In this document: positions 1 through 8,215 of the stretch, piece after piece
Layout: every line of letters starts with the position of its first letter
How positions within the stretch are numbered: the stretch's first letter is position 1
Virus record (IMG/VR): IMGVR_UViG_3300029922_000133
Location: 1-42,255 of that record
Reading direction: 5' to 3' (one strand)
DNA length: 42,255 nt
DNA from: a virus
Position numbers and translations under genes: made by a program
The notes under the pieces: model-generated
What the model was told of the DNA's origin: nothing
The model's database searches: none
The model's input: only the letters and a program-made list of their open reading frames with translations

Positions 1-127
1 TGCGCTTAGAAAGGCCCGCCAGTTCGATAAACACGCACAACCTGTGTATCCTATCAAGGTTCCCGATGAATCGTACCACGAGAAGGTAAAGGTCAAATTT
101 CAGCGTTTTGATCAACCAGAGAACGTG
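1..127. repeat. Terminal direct repeat, left copy
   Basis: These 127 bases are identical to the last 127 bases of the window. An exact repeat of 127 bases is what a k=127 assembler leaves when it closes a circular graph, so it is more likely an assembly overlap than a biological terminal repeat. The coding frame of the gene at the window end continues correctly through it. It shows that the genome is circular or circularly permuted, with about 42,128 unique bases. Confidence 0.95.
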
Positions 128-346
128 CTCAAGACATGGATAAGAAATAAAGATATTGATTGGCGTGGGCAGTTGAAACCTGGACAAACATACGACTTAC
201 CCAAACCAGTTGTTAAGTTTCTTAACAAGCTTGCTGTTCCCATCTTTGGAGAAGTGAAAGTCGAAAATGGTGGAGAGAACATCACTGAAACCAAACAAGT
301 TGGCGAGCGCGCGCGATTCTCATTACAGAGAGTAGAGGATTACTAA
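1..346 (+). CDS. Small conserved virion-region protein, C-terminal part (gene crosses the join)
   Basis: This is the 3' part of a gene that begins at 42004. Joined across the repeat, the protein has 156 residues. An ATG at 44 is an internal codon, not the likely start. The C-terminal half has a compact motif around residues 95-140 (LPKPVVKFLNKLAVPIFGEV, then a QVGER element). I recall similar sequences in phage head gene clusters, but no function is known to me. It lies between the capsid genes and the head-tail adaptor, and its TAA overlaps the ATG of the next gene, so it is co-translated with head completion genes. A role in the head or connector is inferred from position only. Confidence 0.8.
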   Translation, partial: ALRKARQFDKHAQPVYPIKVPDESYHEKVKVKFQRFDQPENVLKTWIRNKDIDWRGQLKPGQTYDLPKPVVKFLNKLAVPIFGEVKVENGGENITETKQVGERARFSLQRVEDY

Positions 347-1014
347 TGGTTACGACCGCAAGAGTTATAGAAATTCTGCGCAATACGACAGGGAGAGTGG
401 ACGCTAGCGATCCACTCTTTACTGACACGCGCATGCTTGAGTATCTCAATGAGTTCATTGTAAATCAATCGAGCATCGATGTCCGGCTGTTTAAGAATTA
501 TACGTGGTGGGAGTTCTCGATTGACACCACCACACTAAACCCTCTTCCGGTTGATTTACAAGCGCTTGGATATACAACTATTTCCGATCCAGCTTACTGC
601 TCCGGGCCCACACAACCCGATCCTATTTACCCTAATAGCTGGTCACTATTCTGGTATCAAGATCCTGCGCAATTCTACTACAAGTGGCCAAATTATGAGC
701 AGTTTACTCCTCAACGGCCAACCGATGTGCTCTATTTTAATAACGAGCTCACATTTCGTGGTCCCCCAGACCAGCTATATTACATTAAGATTCAGGCATA
801 TAAGTACGAGTTGACGCTGCCTGAGAATGGGAATATTCCCTTTGACTACCTCTATCGTTACCTCGCCTACGGAACCTCACTTGATATCTTCTCCGACTAT
901 GGCGAGATGGATCGCTACAACGAAGTAATGCCGGTGTTTAAGAAGTACCGAGGACTTGTTCAAGCCGTTACATGGCAACAATTTATAACCTGTCGCACAG
1001 CCCCACAATGGTGA
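346..1014 (+). CDS. Putative head-tail adaptor / connector protein
   Basis: The protein has 222 residues. The N-terminus (RVIEILRNTTGR, then MLEYLNEFIVNQSSIDVRLF) looks like the helical start of podoviral adaptor proteins that dock under the portal, and the middle is rich in Trp, Tyr and Pro. The C-terminal part (YLYRYLAYGTSLDIFSDYGE) resembles the helical bundle of P22 gp4/T7 gp11-like adaptors. It directly follows the capsid genes and precedes the tail genes, the usual place for an adaptor. The assignment rests on pattern and position, as no catalytic motif is expected. A specialised head completion protein is the alternative. Confidence 0.55.
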   Translation: MVTTARVIEILRNTTGRVDASDPLFTDTRMLEYLNEFIVNQSSIDVRLFKNYTWWEFSIDTTTLNPLPVDLQALGYTTISDPAYCSGPTQPDPIYPNSWSLFWYQDPAQFYYKWPNYEQFTPQRPTDVLYFNNELTFRGPPDQLYYIKIQAYKYELTLPENGNIPFDYLYRYLAYGTSLDIFSDYGEMDRYNEVMPVFKKYRGLVQAVTWQQFITCRTAPQW

Positions 1015-1017
1015 TAC

Positions 1018-1683
1018 ATGAGCTTTAATCCAGCAAAACCTGCCAACGCCGAGTCGCCGGCTTTATTCCCTCAAGAGAACAGGGATAACATGGCGCGTCT
1101 TCAGACAATGATCGGTGCTGACCATCAATTTAATCTTTCTCCGGCTGCCAATGATGGTTTCCACAAGACAGTCCACTGGATAGATCAAGGCTCCGGTGCA
1201 ATAGATCCGGCTGCTACTGATCCGACAATCAATGCTCCGACGTCCGGAACTAATCCTATTACATGGGAACAGCAAGATGTCTATGGAGATAGCATTCCTT
1301 GGTTTAGGCAGCCGTCGGATGGAGTAATGACATCTATGTTAGGATTTAATGAGATTCACAGAGACGCAGTATCTGTAGGTAACGGAGCTACAATCTTTGT
1401 AACACCTCCCGACAATACTTATGGGGAAATCTGGTGGTACGTTCCGGCTACTGGCACAAATATTACAGGGTTAATTTCAGGGAAGGCTTTTTATGTGAAA
1501 TCCGCAGGCGTGTGTGGGGCTTCAGCTGAAAGTCCGAATCCTGCATTAGCTTTATTTGTCGCCCCAAACACCGGATTAGCAGTTTATTCCAATGGAACTC
1601 TTGATCCTGCAAGTCTTTATGCTTCATTTCCAGTTGGCCCTACAAGATTAGTGACCTTCCGCATTCTCTATAGGTACTTATGA
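1018..1683 (+). CDS. Hypothetical virion protein (tail or neck)
   Basis: The protein has 221 residues and starts three bases after the adaptor stop. Its N-terminus (MSFNPAKPANAESP) resembles small podoviral tail or neck proteins that begin with a short extended arm. The rest is beta-rich, with Gly, Thr and Pro turns and no membrane segment. Its stop overlaps the start of the large tail protein (ATGA), so the two are translationally coupled. I cannot name the function. A structural role is inferred from its place between adaptor and tail protein. Confidence 0.6.
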   Translation: MSFNPAKPANAESPALFPQENRDNMARLQTMIGADHQFNLSPAANDGFHKTVHWIDQGSGAIDPAATDPTINAPTSGTNPITWEQQDVYGDSIPWFRQPSDGVMTSMLGFNEIHRDAVSVGNGATIFVTPPDNTYGEIWWYVPATGTNITGLISGKAFYVKSAGVCGASAESPNPALALFVAPNTGLAVYSNGTLDPASLYASFPVGPTRLVTFRILYRYL

Positions 1684-4241
1684 GTTATCAGCCGTTTCTG
1701 ATTAGCAACTTCGCGACCGGCTATGACAGAGAACGTCAGCCCTGGCTACTGCCAACAGACGCGCAGGATGTCTTGCTGGATGGCTACGTCTACAGAGGTG
1801 TATGGCAAAAGCGCGATGGCTTTGATCAATTTGCTGATGGGGAACGCGGTGGGTCGCCATACACTGAATCCCGGATGGTTCATACGGTGAGTATTGACTC
1901 CAATGAAACGCCGGATGATATAATTACCGAATTTACTTTTGATATTCCCTCTATCTTACTTTCTCCAAATCCCATACAAGCGCTTCGCCGAGGTGGATTC
2001 CGAGCTGAAGAGAACACAACAGCAGATCCTCCTGTTCAAGTGCAAATCATTCAAGATAATGGACTTGGTGGAACTCTATCTGGATCGGACGGCACAATAA
2101 ATAGTGTTATAAACTACAATACCTACCTTGCCACTCCACAGTCTGTCACATTCACAGTCGCTCCTGCTACCGGGAATCTTGTCACTCTACAGATAGACGT
2201 TCATCAAGGGCTTCCGGTAATGGGCGTGATGACTTACTACACTTCTCTAGATATAAAAGAGTTAATCGTCGCCGACACTAAATATGTTAATAGATACAAC
2301 ATAATCACTAATAGATTAGACGACATAAGCCCTGGATATTTATTTACTGGAACGAACGCCAACTTCTTTACATGGACAAACTACGATTCCCCTAGTAGCC
2401 AACAACGATTATTATTTGTTAACAATTCTGACGCGATTCAGCAATACGATGGTAATGTTGTAACATCTTATCCAGTTTTTACAGTTGCCGGAACACCAAT
2501 ACTTGCAGCCACATTTTTTACTCCAACTACCATAAGTGCTGGCCCTTATTCGTGGGCGACTCCTGTTCCTGTGCTTCCCGGCTCCGTTATTATAAAAGAA
2601 ACCACTGATGGTAAGACACTTACTGACAATGGGTTTGGAGCATTTGATGCCACTAGTAATGGTTCAGGGACAATTGATTATCTTACAGGTGCAATCACAG
2701 TCACCTTTGACAGCGCACTTACTGCTGGTCAAACAATCACAATCGACTACACTCCATTAACTGATCCAATTGAAACAGCGCTGCATATATTTCAAATGCA
2801 AGATCGTTTGATTATATTAGCTCCTCGCATCGGAGGTAAAACTTATGGGAAAAGAATTCTCATCTCCGGAACCGGAGAGTTTGGAGACACCTTCGCTATT
2901 CAAGCCCAAAATCCTGGAGGAGACGAAGTGTTTATCTCCGGGGCAGGTCTTATTGATATTAGCGATGATAGTTTCATTAATAGCGCGGATTTTAACCGTG
3001 ATGACTTAATAATCTTCACAGAGAATTCCACTTGGGTGATGAAGTATACCGGCAACGATGCAGTTCCTTTCGAACTCAAAAAGTTGGATGGATCACGTGG
3101 AACAGGTGCTCAATATGGTACGATTTCTTACCTCAACGATACTGTAGGTCTTTCTGCTAGGGGTTACATCGGGTGTGATGGGTATAGCGTGGATAGGACT
3201 GATAATAAGATACCTAGATTTACTTTTGAAGACATAGATCTTAATTTCTTTAATCTTTGTAATGCCGGAAAAGTAGATGAAGATCGTGATCATTATCTGA
3301 TCTACCCAAGCGTCACAGCTACAAGTCCTCAAGCTGAAGATGTTAATCAAAGTGATCGAATTCTAATCACAAACTATGAAGAGGATAATTATTCAATCTA
3401 CCGCATTCCGCTTAGCTGCATGGGGAACTTCTTCTTAACCAGTAGCGTTACATGGGATGACTTGATCATCTTTGACTCATGGGAAGAGATGGCTGTGCGT
3501 TACAGCACATGGGATAGCTTCATATTCCAGAAGGCAACACCTATTGGAATCGGTGGTGGACATCATGGTGAGATTGTTTCCCTTAATGAAGCGCAGAGCG
3601 AAGACTATCCGGTGCGCATATGGAGCCTTTCCGGAACGCTGAGCGATGTGGTTACATTGGTGACAGACTTCCAAGACTTTCAGGTTGGTGATATAATCTA
3701 TCTTACTGGCATTCAAGGCGCAGTAGAGCTCAATGGTAAGCAAGGACAGATTACTCAGGTGATTAGCTCTTATAGCTTCCAAATGAATATCGACACCCCG
3801 AATACGTTCACATTCTCAGCTTACACAGCGAATTCTGGCGAAGCGTCGAAAGTCATAGAGTTCATTTCCTCTACTAAGAAGCTTAATCCATTTGTTAATT
3901 CTGACAGAAAAGTCCGCTGCGGATGGTGCTATTTCTATGTAACGACATCCGGATGTGCGCTCACGAATGTAGATGGAACACCGACTGATGCGATCATGCG
4001 CGTGGGTGTTTTCACGAATGACATTCAGTATCCCATCTCTATCGAATCGATCAACGAGAACTTTTTCACAATTAACCTTACGAGCCACGATCAGGAAAAC
4101 GGTGTTAAGAAGTGGTGCAAGGTGTGGATCAATCAGACAGCGCGCTTCGTTCAGTTTTTAGCCTACAATAACCAAGCAGGTGCGAAAGTGCAGATTCACG
4201 CGATCATGCCAGGATTCCTTCCAACCGGGAGACTTGTGTAA
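1680..4241 (+). CDS. Large tail protein, gp10/tubular-B-like stabilisation protein
   Basis: The protein has 853 residues. It starts with a motif seen in many podoviral tail proteins (ISNFATGYDRERQPWLLPTD, about residues 8-27) followed by a short DGYVYRGVWQKRDGF element. The body is beta-rich with propeller-like repeats. Near residues 640-700 lies a module like the FCCH domain (VGDIIYLTG, ELNGKQGQI), which also seems to occur in other virion proteins of this genome. In this position such proteins form the tail tube or plug that closes the portal, like P22 gp10 or T7 gp12. The identity is by family resemblance and synteny. Exact homology to gp10 is not proved. Confidence 0.65.
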   Translation: MSYQPFLISNFATGYDRERQPWLLPTDAQDVLLDGYVYRGVWQKRDGFDQFADGERGGSPYTESRMVHTVSIDSNETPDDIITEFTFDIPSILLSPNPIQALRRGGFRAEENTTADPPVQVQIIQDNGLGGTLSGSDGTINSVINYNTYLATPQSVTFTVAPATGNLVTLQIDVHQGLPVMGVMTYYTSLDIKELIVADTKYVNRYNIITNRLDDISPGYLFTGTNANFFTWTNYDSPSSQQRLLFVNNSDAIQQYDGNVVTSYPVFTVAGTPILAATFFTPTTISAGPYSWATPVPVLPGSVIIKETTDGKTLTDNGFGAFDATSNGSGTIDYLTGAITVTFDSALTAGQTITIDYTPLTDPIETALHIFQMQDRLIILAPRIGGKTYGKRILISGTGEFGDTFAIQAQNPGGDEVFISGAGLIDISDDSFINSADFNRDDLIIFTENSTWVMKYTGNDAVPFELKKLDGSRGTGAQYGTISYLNDTVGLSARGYIGCDGYSVDRTDNKIPRFTFEDIDLNFFNLCNAGKVDEDRDHYLIYPSVTATSPQAEDVNQSDRILITNYEEDNYSIYRIPLSCMGNFFLTSSVTWDDLIIFDSWEEMAVRYSTWDSFIFQKATPIGIGGGHHGEIVSLNEAQSEDYPVRIWSLSGTLSDVVTLVTDFQDFQVGDIIYLTGIQGAVELNGKQGQITQVISSYSFQMNIDTPNTFTFSAYTANSGEASKVIEFISSTKKLNPFVNSDRKVRCGWCYFYVTTSGCALTNVDGTPTDAIMRVGVFTNDIQYPISIESINENFFTINLTSHDQENGVKKWCKVWINQTARFVQFLAYNNQAGAKVQIHAIMPGFLPTGRLV

Positions 4242-4516
4242 TGTCTAGATTATCAAGGCGATTCAACTGGGGAAGCGAGCTTAAAAACATCAATCAGACT
4301 TTATACAATCAACTTAATGACTCTTACTTTTCCATAAGCGTCGCGGTTAATACGAAGTCCACCCGGATGGTTTCCGACTTCGATCCTCCTGCAAGCGATC
4401 CTATAAATGCAGGCCTGGACATCGGAGATTTATGGGTAAATCAAAAGAGTAATACAGCGTGGATCATGACATCGCGCTCTACAACAAATTCCGTCACGTG
4501 GAAGCAAATTACTTAG
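4241..4516 (+). CDS. Small virion-region protein, 91 aa
   Basis: The ATG overlaps the TAA of the tail protein (TAATG), which fixes the start. The C-terminus (GDLWVNQKSNTAWIMTS, then TWKQIT) resembles small phage fibre or tail-tip proteins that describe a display module. It ends with TAG. The following gene is in the same frame and only nine bases further, so amber read-through would fuse the two. Function is unknown and a structural role is inferred from the neighbours. Confidence 0.6.
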   Translation: MSRLSRRFNWGSELKNINQTLYNQLNDSYFSISVAVNTKSTRMVSDFDPPASDPINAGLDIGDLWVNQKSNTAWIMTSRSTTNSVTWKQIT

Positions 4517-4525
4517 GAGTTAATT

Positions 4526-5071
4526 ATGGTAGCATGGGCGCCACTTGTCTTAGGGGCAGCAACTATCGGGAGTTCTATCTTTGGCAACAAGAAAGCTAAG
4601 AAACGCTCCACTATGGATAAGAATCAGAAAAAGCTATGGAAGGACTACAACGCCGGAATTAACGGCGAAGGCCCCTTAGCGGATCTCTATAAGTTTGATC
4701 CTCAGAAGGCTACGCAGAACTTCCAGCAGAACGTCGCGCGTCCGGCTTACGAGAATTATCAGGAGAACGTCGTTCCATCGATCACAGGCGCGTTCCGGAG
4801 CAAAGGTCTTGGTAATAGTTCATATGCAGCTCAAGCTCTTGAGCGCGGTGGCAGGATGACGCAGAATGATCTCAATGCGAAGATGACAGACTACCTATTC
4901 AATCAAGAAAACAGTGTTAACGACCGAAGATCTAATGCGGTTAACAATGCTCTTGGTATGACAACATTTGACTATCAAAAGCCAAATGAAGATCCATTCA
5001 GTGGATTCTTGCGAGGAGCGAGTGGCGCTGCCGGTAAGTACACAGCTAACCAATTATTTCCGGGAGCATAA
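4526..5071 (+). CDS. Putative internal virion / ejection protein, 181 aa
   Basis: A strong TAGGAG ribosome site lies six bases before the ATG. The N-terminus is hydrophobic and Gly-rich (WAPLVLGAATIGSSIFG, residues 4-20). A basic patch follows (NKKAKKR) and then a helical Gln/Asn-rich body (AQALERGGRMTQNDLNAKM). A small protein with a membrane-active N-terminus and helical body, placed before two large coiled-coil proteins, matches the layout of podoviral ejection genes such as P22 gp7. Direct homology is not shown. Confidence 0.5.
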   Translation: MVAWAPLVLGAATIGSSIFGNKKAKKRSTMDKNQKKLWKDYNAGINGEGPLADLYKFDPQKATQNFQQNVARPAYENYQENVVPSITGAFRSKGLGNSSYAAQALERGGRMTQNDLNAKMTDYLFNQENSVNDRRSNAVNNALGMTTFDYQKPNEDPFSGFLRGASGAAGKYTANQLFPGA

Positions 5072-5072
5072 C

Positions 5073-6155
5073 ATGCCAAGCCCAAGAGTTTTAGATCTAT
5101 CTCCAACACCAAACGAGACGTGGAGTAATTTTGGCAAATCGTTTACCGAAACTCTCGAACGCAACGATACTAGCCGAAGGGAAGAAGATATTATTAAGAA
5201 GAGCGGCTATCGCGATGAAGAAGATCCTCTTAAGAAGCTTAAACTCATTGAGCAAGCGGAAGGACTAAGCCCGGAACGCCGTAAGCGCGAAAGAGATCAA
5301 GCTATTGAGAATGCCGACATTAAGATGAAGCTCGATCAATACGAGAGGAATGTGACGAAAGCCGACTACGAGCAGAAGCTAGGATTCATCGATAAGTATC
5401 ATGGAGAAAAGTACCGCGAAGCATCCAAGGCGTTGAATACTTACCTATCAAAAAGCCAAGGACTCGGCGATCCTAAAGTTATCGAAAGACTTCAACAGCA
5501 AAAGGATGACGCATATGCAAATTTAAGTGGTGAGTTGAAAAAACATGCTCCTCCAGGATTTTTCGATAAAGAAGAGGAACAGGTAGCCGAAGCTGCACCT
5601 ATGGAAGCTCCTCAAGCTCCTCAACAGCAAACTGGCGGTCGCCCAAAGGCTACTGCCGAAGATGTAGATGCTAAGGCGCGTCAATATCTTGATACTCATC
5701 GTGATGAACCTAAGCCTAAAAAGAAGAAAGCTCTTACTAGAATGTATGTAGATTCTGGGGAAGCATCTCTAAAAGCCAAAAGAAGAGCCGAGGAAGAGAT
5801 CACCGGGAGAACGATTAAGCCGTCCAAAGAAGAGATTAAGGAACTGGAGATTAAAGATTACCTTCAAAAGAGAAATCAGAAAGAAGTCGATGACTTTATT
5901 AAGTTAATGGAATACGGAGATTATGCCTTTGGATACAACCGACTGTTAGGGGTGGTGCAAGAAAAGCTTGGTGTGGATGAAGAGAAGGCAATGGAATACG
6001 TATTAGACACCATTGAATTCGATAACGTCCCCGATGAAGAGCAGTTAGAGGTATTAGATTTCTTTCAAACTTATACTGACGATCCGGCTGAAATTGTGGG
6101 TTCCTTAGTAAAAGAACTTGCCCGCAGAAATAGAGAATACAGAGGTAAGAAATGA
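5073..6155 (+). CDS. Putative internal virion protein, 360 aa, charged and helical
   Basis: The start is the ATG two bases after the previous stop, preceded by GGGAG. Reading further upstream would give an unlikely long overlap. The 360-residue protein is highly charged and helical, with a Pro/Ala/Gln linker near residues 170-185 (AAPMEAPQAPQQQ) and a Lys-rich stretch after it (KPKKKKA). The C-terminal third (EEQLEVLDFFQTYTDDP) is acidic. Its ATGA-type overlap with the next large coiled-coil protein suggests stoichiometric co-translation. The function is inferred as an ejection protein from position and composition. Confidence 0.5.
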   Translation: MPSPRVLDLSPTPNETWSNFGKSFTETLERNDTSRREEDIIKKSGYRDEEDPLKKLKLIEQAEGLSPERRKRERDQAIENADIKMKLDQYERNVTKADYEQKLGFIDKYHGEKYREASKALNTYLSKSQGLGDPKVIERLQQQKDDAYANLSGELKKHAPPGFFDKEEEQVAEAAPMEAPQAPQQQTGGRPKATAEDVDAKARQYLDTHRDEPKPKKKKALTRMYVDSGEASLKAKRRAEEEITGRTIKPSKEEIKELEIKDYLQKRNQKEVDDFIKLMEYGDYAFGYNRLLGVVQEKLGVDEEKAMEYVLDTIEFDNVPDEEQLEVLDFFQTYTDDPAEIVGSLVKELARRNREYRGKK

Positions 6156-8215
6156 TCAAACGGCCTAAACCGAGGCAACACGTAGATCTTCCCACGCAAC
6201 GTTCTGAGAATCAGCCGGTATTAGAGGACATCTCACGCTATGAGGGGCCCGAAACACCCAATCTCATAGAGCGCGGTCTTCGCGGTTCGTCATCCGGAAT
6301 CTTGCTCGGCCAAGGGTTGTCTCTTGAAGAGCAACAAGCTGCCGAAGAATACAAAGAAGAGAACCCTAACTGGCTGCGTGATGGGGTAGAAACTCTCGTT
6401 AACATGGCTGCCAGCTTTCCAGTTTTCGGTACAGGATTGGTTACTGGAACTGCAATTGGTGGGCCGGTAGTTGGCGCGGGCGCGGGATTCGCTTATGATA
6501 CCGCCGTCAAGACTATATACAACAACTACCTTCAGGCTATCAAACGCGGTGACACGACTCTCAGCTTCGATGACTGGAAGGATGTCGCTGTACAGTCCGG
6601 TAAATCCGCTGTGCTTGGGTCAGCCCTTAAGATGGCCGAACCTCTATTCGGCGCTGCGCTTAACAACTCGGCTGTCAACAAGCTACTGCGCACTCCACTT
6701 TCAAAGCAAGCAGCCGAACAGATCTTGGAAGCCGGAGCTTTCACTGTTGGCGGTGCAGCGATTGGGCATGGAGAGCTTTCCTTTGAGGACTTCCGGGATA
6801 ACCTGATTACACTCGGTGGATTCAAACTCGGTGATAAAGCTATCCGGGGGATGTTCAAGAAACACCAAGAAACTGGCAAACCACCAGAACAATTACTTTT
6901 GGAATACAACCCTAAGCACTTGGAAACACCTATTACTCCTGAGCAGAAGGCTGAAGCTGAAAGGATTGGAAAAGAACGCCCGAAGAAATTATCTGAGGCT
7001 ACGGAAGAGGAATTATTCGAGGTTAAACCAAAAAAAACTCCTTCTGAAACTCCCGAACAGCCGGAAAAATTAAACCTATCACAGAAATTCGAGCGTGGAC
7101 TGCGCCGTATTGCGGAAGCTGAGCCGGAACGCAAAGAGCTCGCGCGCATAGAGAAAGGTATTAAAGAGATAGAGGCTAAAGAGTTACAGGAGAGGACGGA
7201 AAAAGACACTAAATTTGCTGAGGAATTACGCAAAGATCTAGAGCAAAGGATCAAAGAGTTAAAAGTTAAACAAGAAGCTTTAACTGCCGCAGAGCATAAA
7301 GAATTAAAGAGTCGCGCGGAAAAGGATCTCAAGGAATTAAAGAGAGTTCAAGAAGAACAAGCTAAAAATAAAATCCTCCAGACAAAAGAAGCTAAAGCTG
7401 CTCATGAGCGAGAATTGCGAGAAAAGGAAAAGAGGTATACCGAACAAGGGATTCGCGAAAAGAAGATTAGGGAATTAAGTGAAAAAGCTAAAAAAGAAAG
7501 GATTTCTCGTGAAGAAAAAAAGAATGCCGAGGATCAAAAATTCATCGAAGAACTAAGACAAGATCTAAAAACTCGTACAGATTCTATTAAAAAAGGAAGA
7601 GCTAAATTAGATCTATTCAAGGACAAACTTCGAGAGAGAATTGAACCATTAAAAAAAGTAGCTAACAAAGCCCACCTTCAAGAAATAAAAGAAAAAGAAA
7701 AAGCTCTTCAAAAACAAGCCGAACTCGCAGGGAAAATCCGCGGTCGCATCGAGGGCTTAAAGCGCAAGCAAGAGAAAGTCCAGGAGAAGGCTAACAAGTT
7801 TTATGAGACTGAAAAACAAATGCGTCAGCCATTAGAACAGCGTCTAACTTCCGCGATTCAAGAGAAAGAGTCCAATGTAAAGCAGCTTTACAAAAGACTG
7901 AATGAATCCCTCCAAGCCAAAGAACCACGCGCCGTAAAGGATCTTATCAGGCGTGACATCGCGCGCGCGGAGCAAGATGTTAAAGAGCTAAAGTCTGCGC
8001 AGAAGAAACGATCCAAGAAGACCATCAAAGAATCTACCGATGAGATTGCGAAGACTAAGGGGAACGCGGACTACGTAGAGCGCGTGCAGAAGAGCGCGGA
8101 TTCCATCGCCGAGAATGTGTTGGATAAAATTGAGAAGAGTTCCGGACGCCGTAAGTTTGTCGAAGCGATGACTGCGGATCTAAAAGAAATGGGCATAGAT
8201 TTGAGGTGCGTATGA
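6152..8215 (+). CDS. Large internal virion protein with long coiled coil, 687 aa
   Basis: The start overlaps the previous stop (ATGA). Residues about 75-115 are hydrophobic and Gly/Ala-rich (FPVFGTGLVTGTAIGG, VVGAGAGFAY), which suggests membrane insertion. From about residue 300 to the end the protein is almost entirely Lys/Glu-rich heptads (many KELK, EKEK and REKK repeats), so a very long coiled coil. Such proteins in podoviruses are packed in the head and form the trans-envelope channel with their neighbours. Its stop overlaps the ATG of the next protein (8212-8215). The antisense strand carries a 266-codon open frame caused by this biased composition. Confidence 0.6.
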   Translation: MIKRPKPRQHVDLPTQRSENQPVLEDISRYEGPETPNLIERGLRGSSSGILLGQGLSLEEQQAAEEYKEENPNWLRDGVETLVNMAASFPVFGTGLVTGTAIGGPVVGAGAGFAYDTAVKTIYNNYLQAIKRGDTTLSFDDWKDVAVQSGKSAVLGSALKMAEPLFGAALNNSAVNKLLRTPLSKQAAEQILEAGAFTVGGAAIGHGELSFEDFRDNLITLGGFKLGDKAIRGMFKKHQETGKPPEQLLLEYNPKHLETPITPEQKAEAERIGKERPKKLSEATEEELFEVKPKKTPSETPEQPEKLNLSQKFERGLRRIAEAEPERKELARIEKGIKEIEAKELQERTEKDTKFAEELRKDLEQRIKELKVKQEALTAAEHKELKSRAEKDLKELKRVQEEQAKNKILQTKEAKAAHERELREKEKRYTEQGIREKKIRELSEKAKKERISREEKKNAEDQKFIEELRQDLKTRTDSIKKGRAKLDLFKDKLRERIEPLKKVANKAHLQEIKEKEKALQKQAELAGKIRGRIEGLKRKQEKVQEKANKFYETEKQMRQPLEQRLTSAIQEKESNVKQLYKRLNESLQAKEPRAVKDLIRRDIARAEQDVKELKSAQKKRSKKTIKESTDEIAKTKGNADYVERVQKSADSIAENVLDKIEKSSGRRKFVEAMTADLKEMGIDLRCV

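Noticed and set aside
1-127. Biological direct terminal repeat as in T7
   Set aside because: The length equals a common assembler k-mer and a gene reads through it. Assembly overlap is simpler.
6532-7332. 266-codon antisense frame in the coiled-coil gene
   Set aside because: It mirrors the Lys/Glu-rich coding frame of the virion protein, is Ser/Leu-rich and has no ribosome site or context.
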